64,000 nt of DNA from Algoriphagus sp. A40 (GCF_002002735.1 NZ_MUNY01000042.1:248001-312000), one strand, 5' to 3'; positions 34,487 through 43,218 are shown, counted from the first letter of the stretch. Made by a program: numbers and translations. Notes: generated by a model not told the origin, from the sequence alone.

Positions 34487-35464
34487 ATGAAAAAAATAGC
34501 CGTTTTTACTTCAGGAGGAGATTCCCCTGGAATGAACGCCTGTATCCGCGCGGTAGTCAGAACCGGAATATACAGAGGACTTGATGTATTTGGTATCAAC
34601 AGAGGATACGAAGGGATGATCGAAGGTGACATCTATCAGATGCATTCACACTCAGTAAGTAACATTATCCAGCGAGGAGGCACAATGTTAAAGTCCGCCA
34701 GATCAATGGAGTTTAAAACTCCGGAAGGAAGGAAAACCGCCTATGAAAACCTCACCGCACTGGGAATTGAGGGACTGGTAGCCATCGGCGGAGACGGGAC
34801 TTTTACGGGAGCTAAAGTGTTTTTCGAGGAATATGGTATTCCCACCGTTGGTTGTCCGGGTACTATTGACAATGATATTTACGGAACCGATTATACGATC
34901 GGATTTGACACAGCAGTGAATACAGCCTTGGAGGCAATCGATAAAATCAGGGATACTGCGGCTGCACATGATCGAATTTTCTTTGTAGAAGTAATGGGCC
35001 GGGATGCCGGTTTTATTGCCATAGAATCCGGGATCGGTGGAGGAGCCGAATTTGTCATGGTTCCCGAAACCCAAACTGATCTCAACACCGTAGTCGAATC
35101 ACTGAACAGACACAGGGAAGGAATCAAATCATCCAGTATCATCGTAGTAGCCGAAGGGGATGATCTCGGCAATGCCGGACAAATCATGGCGATGGTCAAG
35201 GAGAAAATCGACAATCCGTCCAAGGAATTCAAATTCACTACTTTGGGACATATCCAACGTGGCGGTGCTCCTACTGCCCGTGACAGGGTATTGGGAAGCA
35301 GATGTGGGATGGGTGCCGTGGATGGGCTATTGGCGGGAAAAACAAACTGCATGTCTGGAGTGATGAACAATGAACTGGTATATACTCCATTTGCAGACTG
35401 CATCGGTAAAACCAAGTCCATTAACCCGGATCATCTTGCATTAATAGAAATTTTAAGTATTTGA
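34487..35464 (+). CDS. pfkA: ATP-dependent 6-phosphofructokinase
   Basis: Phosphorylates fructose 6-phosphate in glycolysis; cytoplasmic tetramer. About 325 residues from the ATG at 34487. ATP-site GGDSPG and GGDGTF are at residues 10-15 and 101-106, with substrate loop PGTIDND at 124-130 and MGRDAG and HIQRGGAPTARDR further on. Gly104 and Gly125 are the residues found in ATP-dependent enzymes (PPi-dependent forms have Asp and Lys there), so ATP use is well supported. I prefer this ATG because the upstream extension is not conserved. A small membrane-protein gene follows one base after the stop, so the two are co-transcribed. Confidence 0.97.
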   Translation: MKKIAVFTSGGDSPGMNACIRAVVRTGIYRGLDVFGINRGYEGMIEGDIYQMHSHSVSNIIQRGGTMLKSARSMEFKTPEGRKTAYENLTALGIEGLVAIGGDGTFTGAKVFFEEYGIPTVGCPGTIDNDIYGTDYTIGFDTAVNTALEAIDKIRDTAAAHDRIFFVEVMGRDAGFIAIESGIGGGAEFVMVPETQTDLNTVVESLNRHREGIKSSSIIVVAEGDDLGNAGQIMAMVKEKIDNPSKEFKFTTLGHIQRGGAPTARDRVLGSRCGMGAVDGLLAGKTNCMSGVMNNELVYTPFADCIGKTKSINPDHLALIEILSI

Positions 35465-35465
35465 T

Positions 35466-35801
35466 ATGGGATTTATTCCTCTGTTTTTGACAGTAGGCGG
35501 TGCTTGCCTGCTTTTTTTCCTGACTGTAAAAAATGCGATGCAGCGAAAGCTCAATTTCCAGCGTGATCTTTTTTCCAAACTTGGCTTGGATCATCCCGAA
35601 CTCGGATTGATTCTGGGAGAAATAGCCGATCCGGAGGTTGTTTTGGAAAGGTTGAGAGAGTCGGAAAAGGAGAGAAAAATCTCCAAAAAAAGCTTTGAAC
35701 TCATCCGTCAACTAAAAATCAACAAATACCAATACAACAACCTGATCAAAAAAGCGCCTTACAATTGGGTGGCAAAAATCAGTGGATTTCAGCCTATCTG
35801 A
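35466..35801 (+). CDS. Small single-span membrane protein, unknown function
   Basis: 111 residues. One N-terminal membrane helix (FIPLFLTVGGACLLFFLTV) is followed by a charged, mostly helical cytoplasmic part (DPEVVLERLRESEKERKISK) ending in NWVAKISGFQPI. I recognise no family. It starts one base after the pfkA stop codon and is therefore probably translated with it, which suggests a link to glycolysis or simply shared transcription. Its last 13 bases overlap the end of miaA on the other strand. Confidence 0.75.
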   Translation: MGFIPLFLTVGGACLLFFLTVKNAMQRKLNFQRDLFSKLGLDHPELGLILGEIADPEVVLERLRESEKERKISKKSFELIRQLKINKYQYNNLIKKAPYNWVAKISGFQPI

Positions 35802-36721
35802 GTTTCAATCCAAGTCATGATTTCGTCCTGCTGATCGGGGTGAAACCACTTGATCTCCGAATCCCGACGAAACCAGGTTAATTGTCTCTTGGCATATCGT
35901 CGGGAATTTCTTTTCAAGAGCCTGATGGCTTCCTCTCTGTCGTATTTTCCTTCCAGGTATCCGAATATTTCGGAATAGCCGACCGTCTGCAAGGCATTAA
36001 GGTGCCTTTTCTCAAAAAGGGCATCGGCTTCGTCAAAAAGTCCCGCCTTTATCATTTGATCCATCCGCAAATCAATCCTTTGATAAAGCTCCACCCGGTC
36101 TCTTTCCAGCCCGATTTTGATGATGTTGAAAGGTCTTATTACTTTTTGCTTTACCCTAAAACTGCTGAATTTTAATCCTGTGCCCCGAAAAATCTCCAAT
36201 GCGCGCATCAGCCGCTGCGGATTTTGTCTGTCCACCTGCTGGTAAAATTCCGGATCAACTTTTTCGATTTGGGACTGAAGCCATCCTAAACCTTTTTCTT
36301 CAAATTCTGAGATTATAGATTTCCGGATTTCCGGGTCCACATCCGGAATTTCGTCCAGACCTTTGGTGATTGCATCGGCATAAAGCCCAGAACCTCCTGT
36401 CATAATGGCTATGGAATTCTTCCTAAAAAGATCCCCCAGGATTTCGAGAGCATCATATTCGAATTTTCTCACATCATATTCATCCTCAATCGAAAGAGAA
36501 TTGATTAGATGATGCGGCACTTGCTGAAGTTCTTCAGGAGTGGGTTTTGCCGTCCCTAAATTCATTTCCCGGTAAAATTGCCTGCTATCGCAGGAAACAA
36601 TTTCGGTATTGAATTTTTTGGCTAGATTTAGACAAAGGCTAGTTTTGCCCACTGCGGTTGGGCCAACTATAAGAATTAGATTTTTTTTATCCGCCAAGAG
36701 TTTGAATTTTGAATGGGTCAA
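35789..36721 (-). CDS. miaA: tRNA dimethylallyltransferase MiaA
   Basis: Transfers the dimethylallyl group to A37 of tRNAs that read UNN codons. About 302-310 residues. P-loop GPTAVGKT, DSRQFYREMNLGTAKP (substrate tRNA and Asp), the SGLYADAITKGLDEIP segment, and the C-terminal NSRRYAKRQLTWFRRD are all classic. The start is uncertain: no ATG lies upstream of the P-loop. A TTG at 36721 gives MTHSKFKLLADKKN; a second TTG at 36697 gives a shorter leader (MADKKNLILIVGPTA) that looks more like other MiaA proteins. It is divergent from the receiver-Hpt gene, with only about 17-40 nt between starts. Confidence 0.95.
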   Translation of the reverse strand: MTHSKFKLLADKKNLILIVGPTAVGKTSLCLNLAKKFNTEIVSCDSRQFYREMNLGTAKPTPEELQQVPHHLINSLSIEDEYDVRKFEYDALEILGDLFRKNSIAIMTGGSGLYADAITKGLDEIPDVDPEIRKSIISEFEEKGLGWLQSQIEKVDPEFYQQVDRQNPQRLMRALEIFRGTGLKFSSFRVKQKVIRPFNIIKIGLERDRVELYQRIDLRMDQMIKAGLFDEADALFEKRHLNALQTVGYSEIFGYLEGKYDREEAIRLLKRNSRRYAKRQLTWFRRDSEIKWFHPDQQDEIMTWIETQIG

Positions 36722-36738
36722 AAATCCAAAGGAAAGTC

Positions 36739-37491
36739 ATGAAAAGCAAAACGGTATTAATCGTGGATGATAATGACCTGAACAGAAAGCTTTTTGAAAA
36801 TCTGATCGGACAGCTGTTTTCATTTGAATCTGCCAAAAATGGAATTGAGGCAGTCGAGCTGGCAAAAAAGGGAAGTTTTGATCTAATTCTCATGGACATC
36901 CAGATGCCTCAGATGGACGGCATCACTGCCATGAAAAAAATCAGGCAAGAAGGCTTATCGAATTGTCCCATTTTGGCAGTGACGGCTTATGCTGAAGAAT
37001 CAGACAGAACCAGCTTTTTGGAACAGGGATTTGATGATTTTATCACCAAGCCGATCCGGCCCAAAGAATTTATTCTGCTTATCCAGGATTATCTGAAAGG
37101 GCAAACAGGTAAATCCAAATCTCAAAAGAAGCATCAAATTGAAATTTCAATATTGGACAAGGGAATTCTTGGGCAGTTGCTCAAATACAATTCCAAGGCT
37201 GCGATCCAAAAAGTATTCAAGGATTTACTTTTGGAATGTAAGGAAACAGAATCCCTTATTGAAAATTACCAATCGGATAACAACTTCTCAGATCTTATAG
37301 ACAAGATCCACACGCTGAAAGGAAATTCTGGGACTTTGGGTGCGATGAGCATTTTTTACGCTGCTATGAAAGCAGAAGAATTTGCCAGAAAAGGAAATAA
37401 TCCCGAATTCGATCTGGAAATAAAAAATTTAAAAAATCAAATAGGGCAATTCCGTAATTATCTAAACCAAGAACCTATTTTTGACAAATGA
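36739..37491 (+). CDS. Response regulator with receiver and Hpt domains
   Basis: About 250 residues. The receiver (1-118) has the acidic pair DD at 10-11, phospho-acceptor D53 in LILMDIQMP, T82 and K104 in FITKPIRP. A basic linker leads to an Hpt domain (about 135-245) with phosphorylatable H191 in HTLKGNSGTLG. Having both parts in one soluble protein suggests a phosphorelay intermediate that takes phosphate from a hybrid histidine kinase and passes it on. Its neighbour is a single receiver, overlapping by four bases (ATGA), which is the obvious partner. The start is ATG 36739; a TTG ten codons upstream is less likely. Confidence 0.93.
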   Translation: MKSKTVLIVDDNDLNRKLFENLIGQLFSFESAKNGIEAVELAKKGSFDLILMDIQMPQMDGITAMKKIRQEGLSNCPILAVTAYAEESDRTSFLEQGFDDFITKPIRPKEFILLIQDYLKGQTGKSKSQKKHQIEISILDKGILGQLLKYNSKAAIQKVFKDLLLECKETESLIENYQSDNNFSDLIDKIHTLKGNSGTLGAMSIFYAAMKAEEFARKGNNPEFDLEIKNLKNQIGQFRNYLNQEPIFDK

Positions 37492-37865
37492 GTGAATCAA
37501 AGAAAATCCTTGTTGGAGAGGACAGTTCCATTATCATCAACCTGACCAAAAACGTACTGGCTTTTGACAATTTTCAGATGAAAGCCGCCCGCAATGGGAA
37601 ACAAGTCCTTGAGCTTTTGGAAAAAGAAGAATTTGACTTGATACTGATGGACATCAGTATGCCAGTCATGGATGGAGTGGAATGCACCCGGCAGATCAGG
37701 GCACTTGCTGATCAAACCAAAAGTAAACTTCCGATCATTGCAATCAGCGGAAACATCCACAATTATACCCCGGAGGAATTCCGCAGACTTGGTTTTGATG
37801 ATTTTCTCCAAAAGCCGCTTAACTATGACAAGGTACTGGCTACAGTCAAAAAATTCCTGAGCTGA
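37488..37865 (+). CDS. Single-domain response regulator (CheY-like)
   Basis: 125 residues, receiver only. The acidic pair E11-D12 is present, the phospho-acceptor is D55 in LILMDISMP, the switch Ser is in AISGN, and the conserved Lys is in FLQKPLN. No output domain, so it must act by protein contact or hand phosphate to the Hpt of the protein encoded directly upstream (ATGA overlap). Its own stop overlaps the next ATG (TGATG). No kinase lies next to it; the cognate histidine kinase must be elsewhere. Confidence 0.94.
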   Translation: MSESKKILVGEDSSIIINLTKNVLAFDNFQMKAARNGKQVLELLEKEEFDLILMDISMPVMDGVECTRQIRALADQTKSKLPIIAISGNIHNYTPEEFRRLGFDDFLQKPLNYDKVLATVKKFLS

Positions 37866-38143
37866 TGGGGATCAAGTACACCAAGCATTTTTTGGACAAA
37901 ATGGAGAACCTTTTTGCAGCCTCTGAATATATTTTGAGGTACGAAAAGGGCAATTTCAAGTCTGGCTACTGTGTACTTAAAGACACCAAAATCGTCATTG
38001 TCAACAAATATTTTCCACTGGAAGGAAAAATCAATGCGCTGATTGACATCGTCAATGAACTGAATTTTGACACGAAGGATTTCAAGGGAAAAACCAACCA
38101 GGATTTTCTGAACGAACTCCGACAAACTTCGCTGAAATTTTGA
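37865..38143 (+). CDS. Conserved small protein of unknown function
   Basis: 92 residues, no signal and no membrane segment. It reads as a compact alpha/beta protein: MGIKYTKHFLDKMENLFAAS helix, then FKSGYCVLKDTKIVIVNKYF strands, then an EGKINALIDIVNELNF helix. I do not recognise a named family. It is locked between the single receiver and the PhnP-like gene by overlapping stop/start codons (TGATG before, TTGA after), so it is surely translated with them and may take part in the same process. Confidence 0.8.
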   Translation: MGIKYTKHFLDKMENLFAASEYILRYEKGNFKSGYCVLKDTKIVIVNKYFPLEGKINALIDIVNELNFDTKDFKGKTNQDFLNELRQTSLKF

Positions 38144-38904
38144 AAGTCAATTTTCTTGGAACCGGCACCTCTCAGGGTGTTCCTGTGATCGGATGTGAAT
38201 GCAATGTTTGCAAATCACTGGATTTTAGGGACAAAAGATTTCGAACTTCCATTTATGTGGAAGCCAAAGGGGTCTCACTGGTCGTGGATACCGGGCCGGA
38301 CTTTAGAATGCAAATGCTCCGTTCAGGAATAAAAAAACTTGATGCCGTCCTTTTTACCCACGAGCACAAAGACCACACTGCAGGGCTGGATGATATCCGA
38401 CCCTTCAATTTTTCCCAAAAAATGGACATGCCGGTTTTTGCCAGGAGGCATGTATTGGACCAGATCAATCGTGAATATTCCTATATCTTCAGCGACAAAA
38501 AATATCCCGGAGTTCCGCAGGTAGAATCCATCGAAATTTCCGAAAACGCATTCCATGTCAATGGCCTGGTAGTGACTCCGATTCCGGTTTTACACTACAA
38601 ATTACCGGTTTTGGGGTTTCGATTCGGAGACTTCAGCTACATCACCGATGCCAACTTCATTCCAGATAATTCCATGAAACTGCTGGAAGGCACTGAAGTT
38701 CTTGTTCTAAACGCCTTACAGATCGATCCGCATATTTCTCATTTCACCTTGGATGAAGCCGTTCAAATGGCCAGAAAAATCGGAGCCAAACAAACCTATT
38801 TCACCCATATTTCCCATCGGCTGGGACTCCATGACCAAATCGACAAAGGGCTCCCCGAGGGAATCGCCTTGGCCTACGATGGACTGGAGTTAACTTTGGA
38901 TTGA
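38140..38904 (+). CDS. PhnP-like metallo-beta-lactamase-fold hydrolase
   Basis: 254 residues. Metal-binding motif H74-E-H76-K-D78-H79, further ligands in PVLHYKLPVLGFRFGD, YITDAN and HISH. The N-terminal GCECNVCKS (18-26) resembles the structural zinc loop of PhnP. The group includes cyclic-phosphate phosphodiesterases (PhnP, RNase Z relatives) acting on ribose phosphates. There is no phn operon here, so the substrate may be another cyclic nucleotide-like compound. The only sensible start is TTG 38140 within the preceding stop (TTGA overlap); no ATG is available before the conserved N-terminal strand. Confidence 0.92.
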   Translation: MKVNFLGTGTSQGVPVIGCECNVCKSLDFRDKRFRTSIYVEAKGVSLVVDTGPDFRMQMLRSGIKKLDAVLFTHEHKDHTAGLDDIRPFNFSQKMDMPVFARRHVLDQINREYSYIFSDKKYPGVPQVESIEISENAFHVNGLVVTPIPVLHYKLPVLGFRFGDFSYITDANFIPDNSMKLLEGTEVLVLNALQIDPHISHFTLDEAVQMARKIGAKQTYFTHISHRLGLHDQIDKGLPEGIALAYDGLELTLD

Positions 38905-40487
38905 TGAACCTCAATTACCATTTCCTAAAGTACCTGGCCCCAGCCCTGAATTCGGAATTTTCAGGAAGTCAAATCCACGCCTGCTTTTCTCAAAGTAAGG
39001 ACGAATTAATCTTTGAGACTGAAGGAGAAAATGGGATACGTTTTATTCGGGCTCATTTGCTTCCACCGCAGATATATCTCAGTTTTCCCGAGCAATTTCA
39101 TCGGGCCAAGCGAAACAGCATCGATTTATTCCAAGAGTTGATCGGAGACACTATTGAGAAATGCAGCGTTTTCAGCTTTGAGAGGGCATTTTATTTTGAC
39201 TTAGGTTCTGGAAAAAAGTTGGTTTTTAAGCTTCACGGCAATCGGAGCAATGTCCTTTTGTATCAAAAGGACGATAAAAACCCTTCCCTTCTTTTCCGGA
39301 ATGAAATCCGGGAAGACAAAGAATTGGATTGGAAAACCCTGGAAAATCCTCTCGATCTTGGCAAAGAAAGGTTTTGGCAATTGGAGGGAAATGCTTCATT
39401 ATTTCTTCCCACACTTGGTACTCTTCCCCGTGCATGGTTGAAAGAGAGAGGATATCCGGAATCTGAAATTGAACAAAAATGGGCTTTAATGCTTGATTTG
39501 CTCGATATCCTGGACACTCCCCTTTTTGCTTTAACAGAAAAGCAGGGCGAGGTACATCTGAGTCTTTTGCCGGAATCTAATCCAATCAAGACCCTTTCTG
39601 ATCCGATCACAGCCAGCAACGAGTTGTTCTATTTGGCTTTGGTCAAGGGAAACTTTGATAAGGAAAAAAACTCCCTGCTCAAAAGCTATCAGGATCAGCT
39701 GAAAAAGACAGAATCTTACATTCTGAAGTCCACTTCAAAACTTGAAGAACTTAAAAATTCCGCATCTCCAAGCCAGCTTGCAGATGTGATCATGGCCAAT
39801 CTTCATGAATTTCAAAATGGCAAATCAGTGGCTGAGCTCTTGGATTTTTATACCGGAAACCAGGTAAAAGTAACTTTGAAACCCAATCAAAAGCCCCAAC
39901 TTCTTGCCGAATCCCTTTACCGGAAATCCAAAAACCGTCAAATCGAACTGGATCAGATCGAAAAAACCATCGCATCCAAAGTCAATCTGAGGGCTGAATT
40001 GGAGCAAAAAATTCAATCCATACTGGCCATTTCCGACTTTAAAGGACTCAAAATTTATCAGAAAACCCACAAAGAAGACAAAGCCATCACCAAAGAAGTC
40101 ACCGGATTGCCGTTCAAAGTTTTCGAATTTGAAGGATACACGATTTGGGTTGGTAAGTCTGCCAAAGACAACGATGAAATGCTCAGAGGCTTTATCCATA
40201 AGGATGACCTTTGGCTTCACGCCCGGCAAGTTCCGGGATCTCATGTGGTGGTGAGAATGAAAGGGATGGCTGTTTTACCAAATACTGTTTTGGAACGGGC
40301 AGCAGGTTTGGCTGCTTTTTATTCCAAATTCAAAACTGAAACCCTTGCTCCCGTGATTTACACAGAAGCCAAATTTGTACGGAAAGTCAAAGGTTCGGCT
40401 CCTGGCTCGGTCATGGTAGATCGGGAAAAAGTGGTCATGGTGCCTCCAGTCGGCCCAGATGAGGAAACTTCTGCCAGAAAATTATAG
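38904..40487 (+). CDS. NFACT/RqcH-like ribosome quality-control factor
   Basis: About 527 residues with NFACT-N (1-240), a coiled-coil region (about 250-390, with an HhH segment LADVIMANLHEF) and the NFACT-R domain (about 405-500) with VGKSAKDNDEMLRGF and DLWLHARQVPGSHVVVR. RqcH proteins bind stalled 50S subunits with peptidyl-tRNA and add alanine tails. The DR motif near residues 97-98 of RqcH, needed for tRNA selection, appears to be E93-R94 here (FSFERAFYF). Last gene of the overlapping operon that begins at 36739; its ATG shares a base with the previous stop (TGATG). A previous annotation style would call it fibronectin-binding protein A. Confidence 0.9.
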   Translation: MNLNYHFLKYLAPALNSEFSGSQIHACFSQSKDELIFETEGENGIRFIRAHLLPPQIYLSFPEQFHRAKRNSIDLFQELIGDTIEKCSVFSFERAFYFDLGSGKKLVFKLHGNRSNVLLYQKDDKNPSLLFRNEIREDKELDWKTLENPLDLGKERFWQLEGNASLFLPTLGTLPRAWLKERGYPESEIEQKWALMLDLLDILDTPLFALTEKQGEVHLSLLPESNPIKTLSDPITASNELFYLALVKGNFDKEKNSLLKSYQDQLKKTESYILKSTSKLEELKNSASPSQLADVIMANLHEFQNGKSVAELLDFYTGNQVKVTLKPNQKPQLLAESLYRKSKNRQIELDQIEKTIASKVNLRAELEQKIQSILAISDFKGLKIYQKTHKEDKAITKEVTGLPFKVFEFEGYTIWVGKSAKDNDEMLRGFIHKDDLWLHARQVPGSHVVVRMKGMAVLPNTVLERAAGLAAFYSKFKTETLAPVIYTEAKFVRKVKGSAPGSVMVDREKVVMVPPVGPDEETSARKL

Positions 40488-40623
40488 GCTTCTTGCTGGC
40501 CGAGGATTACCCGCATTCTAAAAGCCACTCAAATGAGCTGAGTCATTTGGCTAAAGTCATGAAAACAATCATTGTTCAAAGACAAAATCAAAAGTATAAA
40601 TACGGGAATTCAAAAGACTAGCT

Positions 40624-40664
40624 AAAAAAGAGAAAGACTGACTCAAGAGATGAATCAGTCTTTC
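40624..40664 (-). terminator. Rho-independent terminator of the fasciclin gene
   Basis: GAAAGACTGA (40632-40641) and TCAGTCTTTC (40655-40664) form a perfect 10-bp stem with a 13-nt loop. On the minus strand it is followed by TCTTTTTT. It lies 24 nt past the stop of the fasciclin gene. The rest of the 200-bp convergent spacer holds one further weak hairpin (CAAATGA/TCATTTG near 40529-40548). Confidence 0.8.
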
Positions 40665-40688
40665 CCAATTGTCTTGAGTGAAAACCTG

Positions 40689-41660
40689 CTACAAAGTCGG
40701 TAGCAAAACTCCGTCTATCACGTGAACCACACCGTTGTCAACAGCGACGTCTGCAGCTACGACTCGGTAAACATTTCCAGCCGAGTCTCTCACAGTAACT
40801 TCATTGCCTGACTTAGTTACGGTCAAATTTTCCCCAGCTAAGGTCGGAACGGGCTGACTTCCCTCTTTCAGATCAAAAGAAAAAGCGACTGCTGGAACGA
40901 CATGAAAGCCGAGAACTTTCTGAACTCCATTTACTCCGATAGCACCTACCAAATCTTGTAAGGAGTTCAGTTTAAGTTTTGCCAAAAGCGCTGTAAAGGC
41001 AGTATTGGTTGGGGCAAAAACGGTGATTTCGTTGGCGTTTATAAGCGTTGGACCAACACCAGCAGCATTCACAGCATCCAAAAGCACGGTCAGATTCGCC
41101 GCAGAAGCAGCTTCTACGATGTTTGGCAAATTCAGCTCTGGAAGAAGAACTCCATCGATTACGTGAACCACCCCGTTGTCAATTGCCACATCTGCAGCTA
41201 TGACGTTTACCGTATTTCCTATTGCATCTGTCACGGTGACCGTGGAACCATTCACCTTAACCGTTAAGTCTTGCCCAGCCAGCGTGGTAAATGTATTGGT
41301 TGCCGAGAGATCTTTTGAAAAAGCTACTGCAGGAACTACGTGAAATCCGAGCACGGACTGCAGGTTTTCTTCCCCTCCGATCTTGGTTACAAGTTGATCG
41401 AGATTCGCTGCGCCAAAAGCACTCAAGGCAGCAGCAAAAGCCTCATTGGAAGGAGCGAAAACCGTAATCGCTGTTTCGGACTGAAGTACGTCCAGCAGGC
41501 CGGGAACAGCATCCACTGCACTAATTAGTGTGGTCAAACCCGCATCGGTAGCCGCTTCCGCCAACGTTGGGTTCTCTACAGGCTGCTCGTCTGAATCATC
41601 GCATGAAACAAATGCGAAAAGCACAAAAAGGGTAAGTAGGAGTTTTGGGAACTTTATCAT
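40689..41660 (-). CDS. Surface lipoprotein with two fasciclin (FAS1) domains
   Basis: About 323 residues. Lipoprotein signal with lipobox FAFVSC, then two FAS1 domains (about 35-175 and 180-323). Each has the FAS1 landmarks: TVFAPSNEAFAAAL / TVFAPTNTAFTALL and VVHVIDGVLLP at the end. The two units share long identical stretches (VLGFHVVPAVAFS, DNGVVHVIDGVLLP), so the second arose by a fairly recent tandem duplication. FAS1 proteins mediate cell adhesion or contact with matrix glycans. I chose ATG 41660 because it opens the signal peptide; an in-frame start 8 codons upstream exists. Terminator at 40624-40664. Confidence 0.95.
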   Translation of the reverse strand: MIKFPKLLLTLFVLFAFVSCDDSDEQPVENPTLAEAATDAGLTTLISAVDAVPGLLDVLQSETAITVFAPSNEAFAAALSAFGAANLDQLVTKIGGEENLQSVLGFHVVPAVAFSKDLSATNTFTTLAGQDLTVKVNGSTVTVTDAIGNTVNVIAADVAIDNGVVHVIDGVLLPELNLPNIVEAASAANLTVLLDAVNAAGVGPTLINANEITVFAPTNTAFTALLAKLKLNSLQDLVGAIGVNGVQKVLGFHVVPAVAFSFDLKEGSQPVPTLAGENLTVTKSGNEVTVRDSAGNVYRVVAADVAVDNGVVHVIDGVLLPTL

Positions 41661-41721
41661 TTGTAGTAGTAATTTGTTTAACATTTAAATCTTTTTGTTA
41701 AACATTTTGTTTTGATAAATA

Positions 41722-41755
41722 CAAAAAAAAATGGTGAGCACTTCTGCCCACCATT
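41722..41755 (-). terminator. Rho-independent terminator of the IPExxxVDY-pyk operon
   Basis: On the minus strand AATGGTGGGCA pairs with TGCTCACCATT (11 bp, one mismatch, 4-nt loop) and runs into TTTTTTTTT. It lies about 25 nt past the pyk stop. Confidence 0.85.
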
Positions 41756-41780
41756 CTAATTTCTCGCAATTCCTTCCCTG

Positions 41781-43211
41781 TTACTCTACCACGTGTATTT
41801 TCAGCATGTTTGTTCTGCCTTTTTCCTTGAGCGGCATGCTGGCGGTATTGATGATGATGTCACCGGACTGCACATGACCGTCGTTTTTCAGCGTCTTTTC
41901 AATATCCTCGAAAGTGGCATCGGTTGATACTTGGCTGCTGTAATGATAGGCTCTTACACCCCAAACCAAAGACATTTGGGAAAGTAGTTTTTCATTTCTG
42001 GTGAAAATAAAAATATCTGCCAAAGGACGATGAGATGCCAATCTGAATCCAGTAAATCCAGAAGAGGTTATACCTACTATTGCTTTTGCTTTTACATTTC
42101 GGGAAAGTCTGGCAGCCATCAAGATCAGGTTGTCACTTAGGAAAGTAACGTCGTCTTCGGGGATTTTATAAAGGTTGTGGTAAATCTCCGCGTTATTCTC
42201 AAGGTAGGTGATGATGCTGGTCATCGCTTTCACTGCATTCACAGGATATTTTCCGGAAGCAGTCTCAGCAGATAGCATCACAGCATCCGCTCCGTCCAAG
42301 ACAGCATTGGCGACGTCATTGGTCTCTGCTCTTGTTGGACGGGGATTTTGAATCATGCTTTCCATCATCTGCGTGGCGATGATTACAGGCTTGCAGGCAA
42401 GCTTGCATTTTTCCACCATCTTTTTCTGCCAAAGAGGAACAATTTCCATCGGAACTTCCACCCCCAAGTCACCCCTTGCAACCATGATAGCATCAGTGGC
42501 TTCGATGATGGAATCAATGTTTTCAAGTGCTTCCGGCTTTTCAATTTTCGCAACGATTTTGCACTCTTTACCCGCAGCAGTTATTCGTTCTCTGAGGTCA
42601 ATAATATCCTCGGCCGACCTTACAAAAGACAAGGCGATCCAATCCACATCCTGCTCCAATCCAAACTTTAGATCTTGAATATCTTTCTCGGTAAGTGAAG
42701 GGGCTGAAACCTTGGTATTTGGAAGATTGATACCTTTTCTTGACTTCAGGATTCCACCGTGGATTACTGTTGCGTTGACATTTTTTCCGTCAGTGCTGTT
42801 GACAACCACCTCAAGGTTACCATCATCGATCAAAATTCTATCTCCCGGAACAACGTCCTGAGGAAGATTCTGATAGACAGTGCTTACCAAAGAAGCAGTA
42901 CCTATTACAGGGTCATTGGTGATGGTGATTTTCTCACCCGGCTTAATCTCCACTCCGTTGTTTTCAACTTCGCCCACGCGAATTTTTGGTCCTTGAAGGT
43001 CCTGGAGAATACCCAGGTGGCAATTAAGTTCTTTGTTTACTCTTCGGATGATTTCAATTACCTCCTGGTGTACCTCATGACTACCATGAGAAAAATTCAG
43101 TCGGAATACATTAGCACCGGCAGCTGCCAGGCTTTTGATCATTTCGTAATTGTTTGAGGCGGGGCCTATTGTAGCCAGAATTTTTGTTTTCTTAAAAGGC
43201 AGGTGGCTCAT
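41781..43211 (-). CDS. pyk: Pyruvate kinase
   Basis: Converts phosphoenolpyruvate and ADP into pyruvate and ATP, the last step of glycolysis. 476 residues: KKTKILATIGPASNNYEMI, FRLNFSHGSHEVH, the active-site lysine region CKIVAKIEKPEALEN, Mg-binding MVARGDLGVEVP, and TRAETNDVANAVLDGADAVM are all present, followed by the A and C domains. The C domain is of typical length, so allosteric control is likely. It starts 7 nt after the IPExxxVDY gene and ends at the terminator. Together with pfkA at 34487 this gives two glycolytic control enzymes in the window, not in one operon. Confidence 0.97.
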   Translation of the reverse strand: MSHLPFKKTKILATIGPASNNYEMIKSLAAAGANVFRLNFSHGSHEVHQEVIEIIRRVNKELNCHLGILQDLQGPKIRVGEVENNGVEIKPGEKITITNDPVIGTASLVSTVYQNLPQDVVPGDRILIDDGNLEVVVNSTDGKNVNATVIHGGILKSRKGINLPNTKVSAPSLTEKDIQDLKFGLEQDVDWIALSFVRSAEDIIDLRERITAAGKECKIVAKIEKPEALENIDSIIEATDAIMVARGDLGVEVPMEIVPLWQKKMVEKCKLACKPVIIATQMMESMIQNPRPTRAETNDVANAVLDGADAVMLSAETASGKYPVNAVKAMTSIITYLENNAEIYHNLYKIPEDDVTFLSDNLILMAARLSRNVKAKAIVGITSSGFTGFRLASHRPLADIFIFTRNEKLLSQMSLVWGVRAYHYSSQVSTDATFEDIEKTLKNDGHVQSGDIIINTASMPLKEKGRTNMLKIHVVE

Positions 43212-43218
43212 TGGGTCT

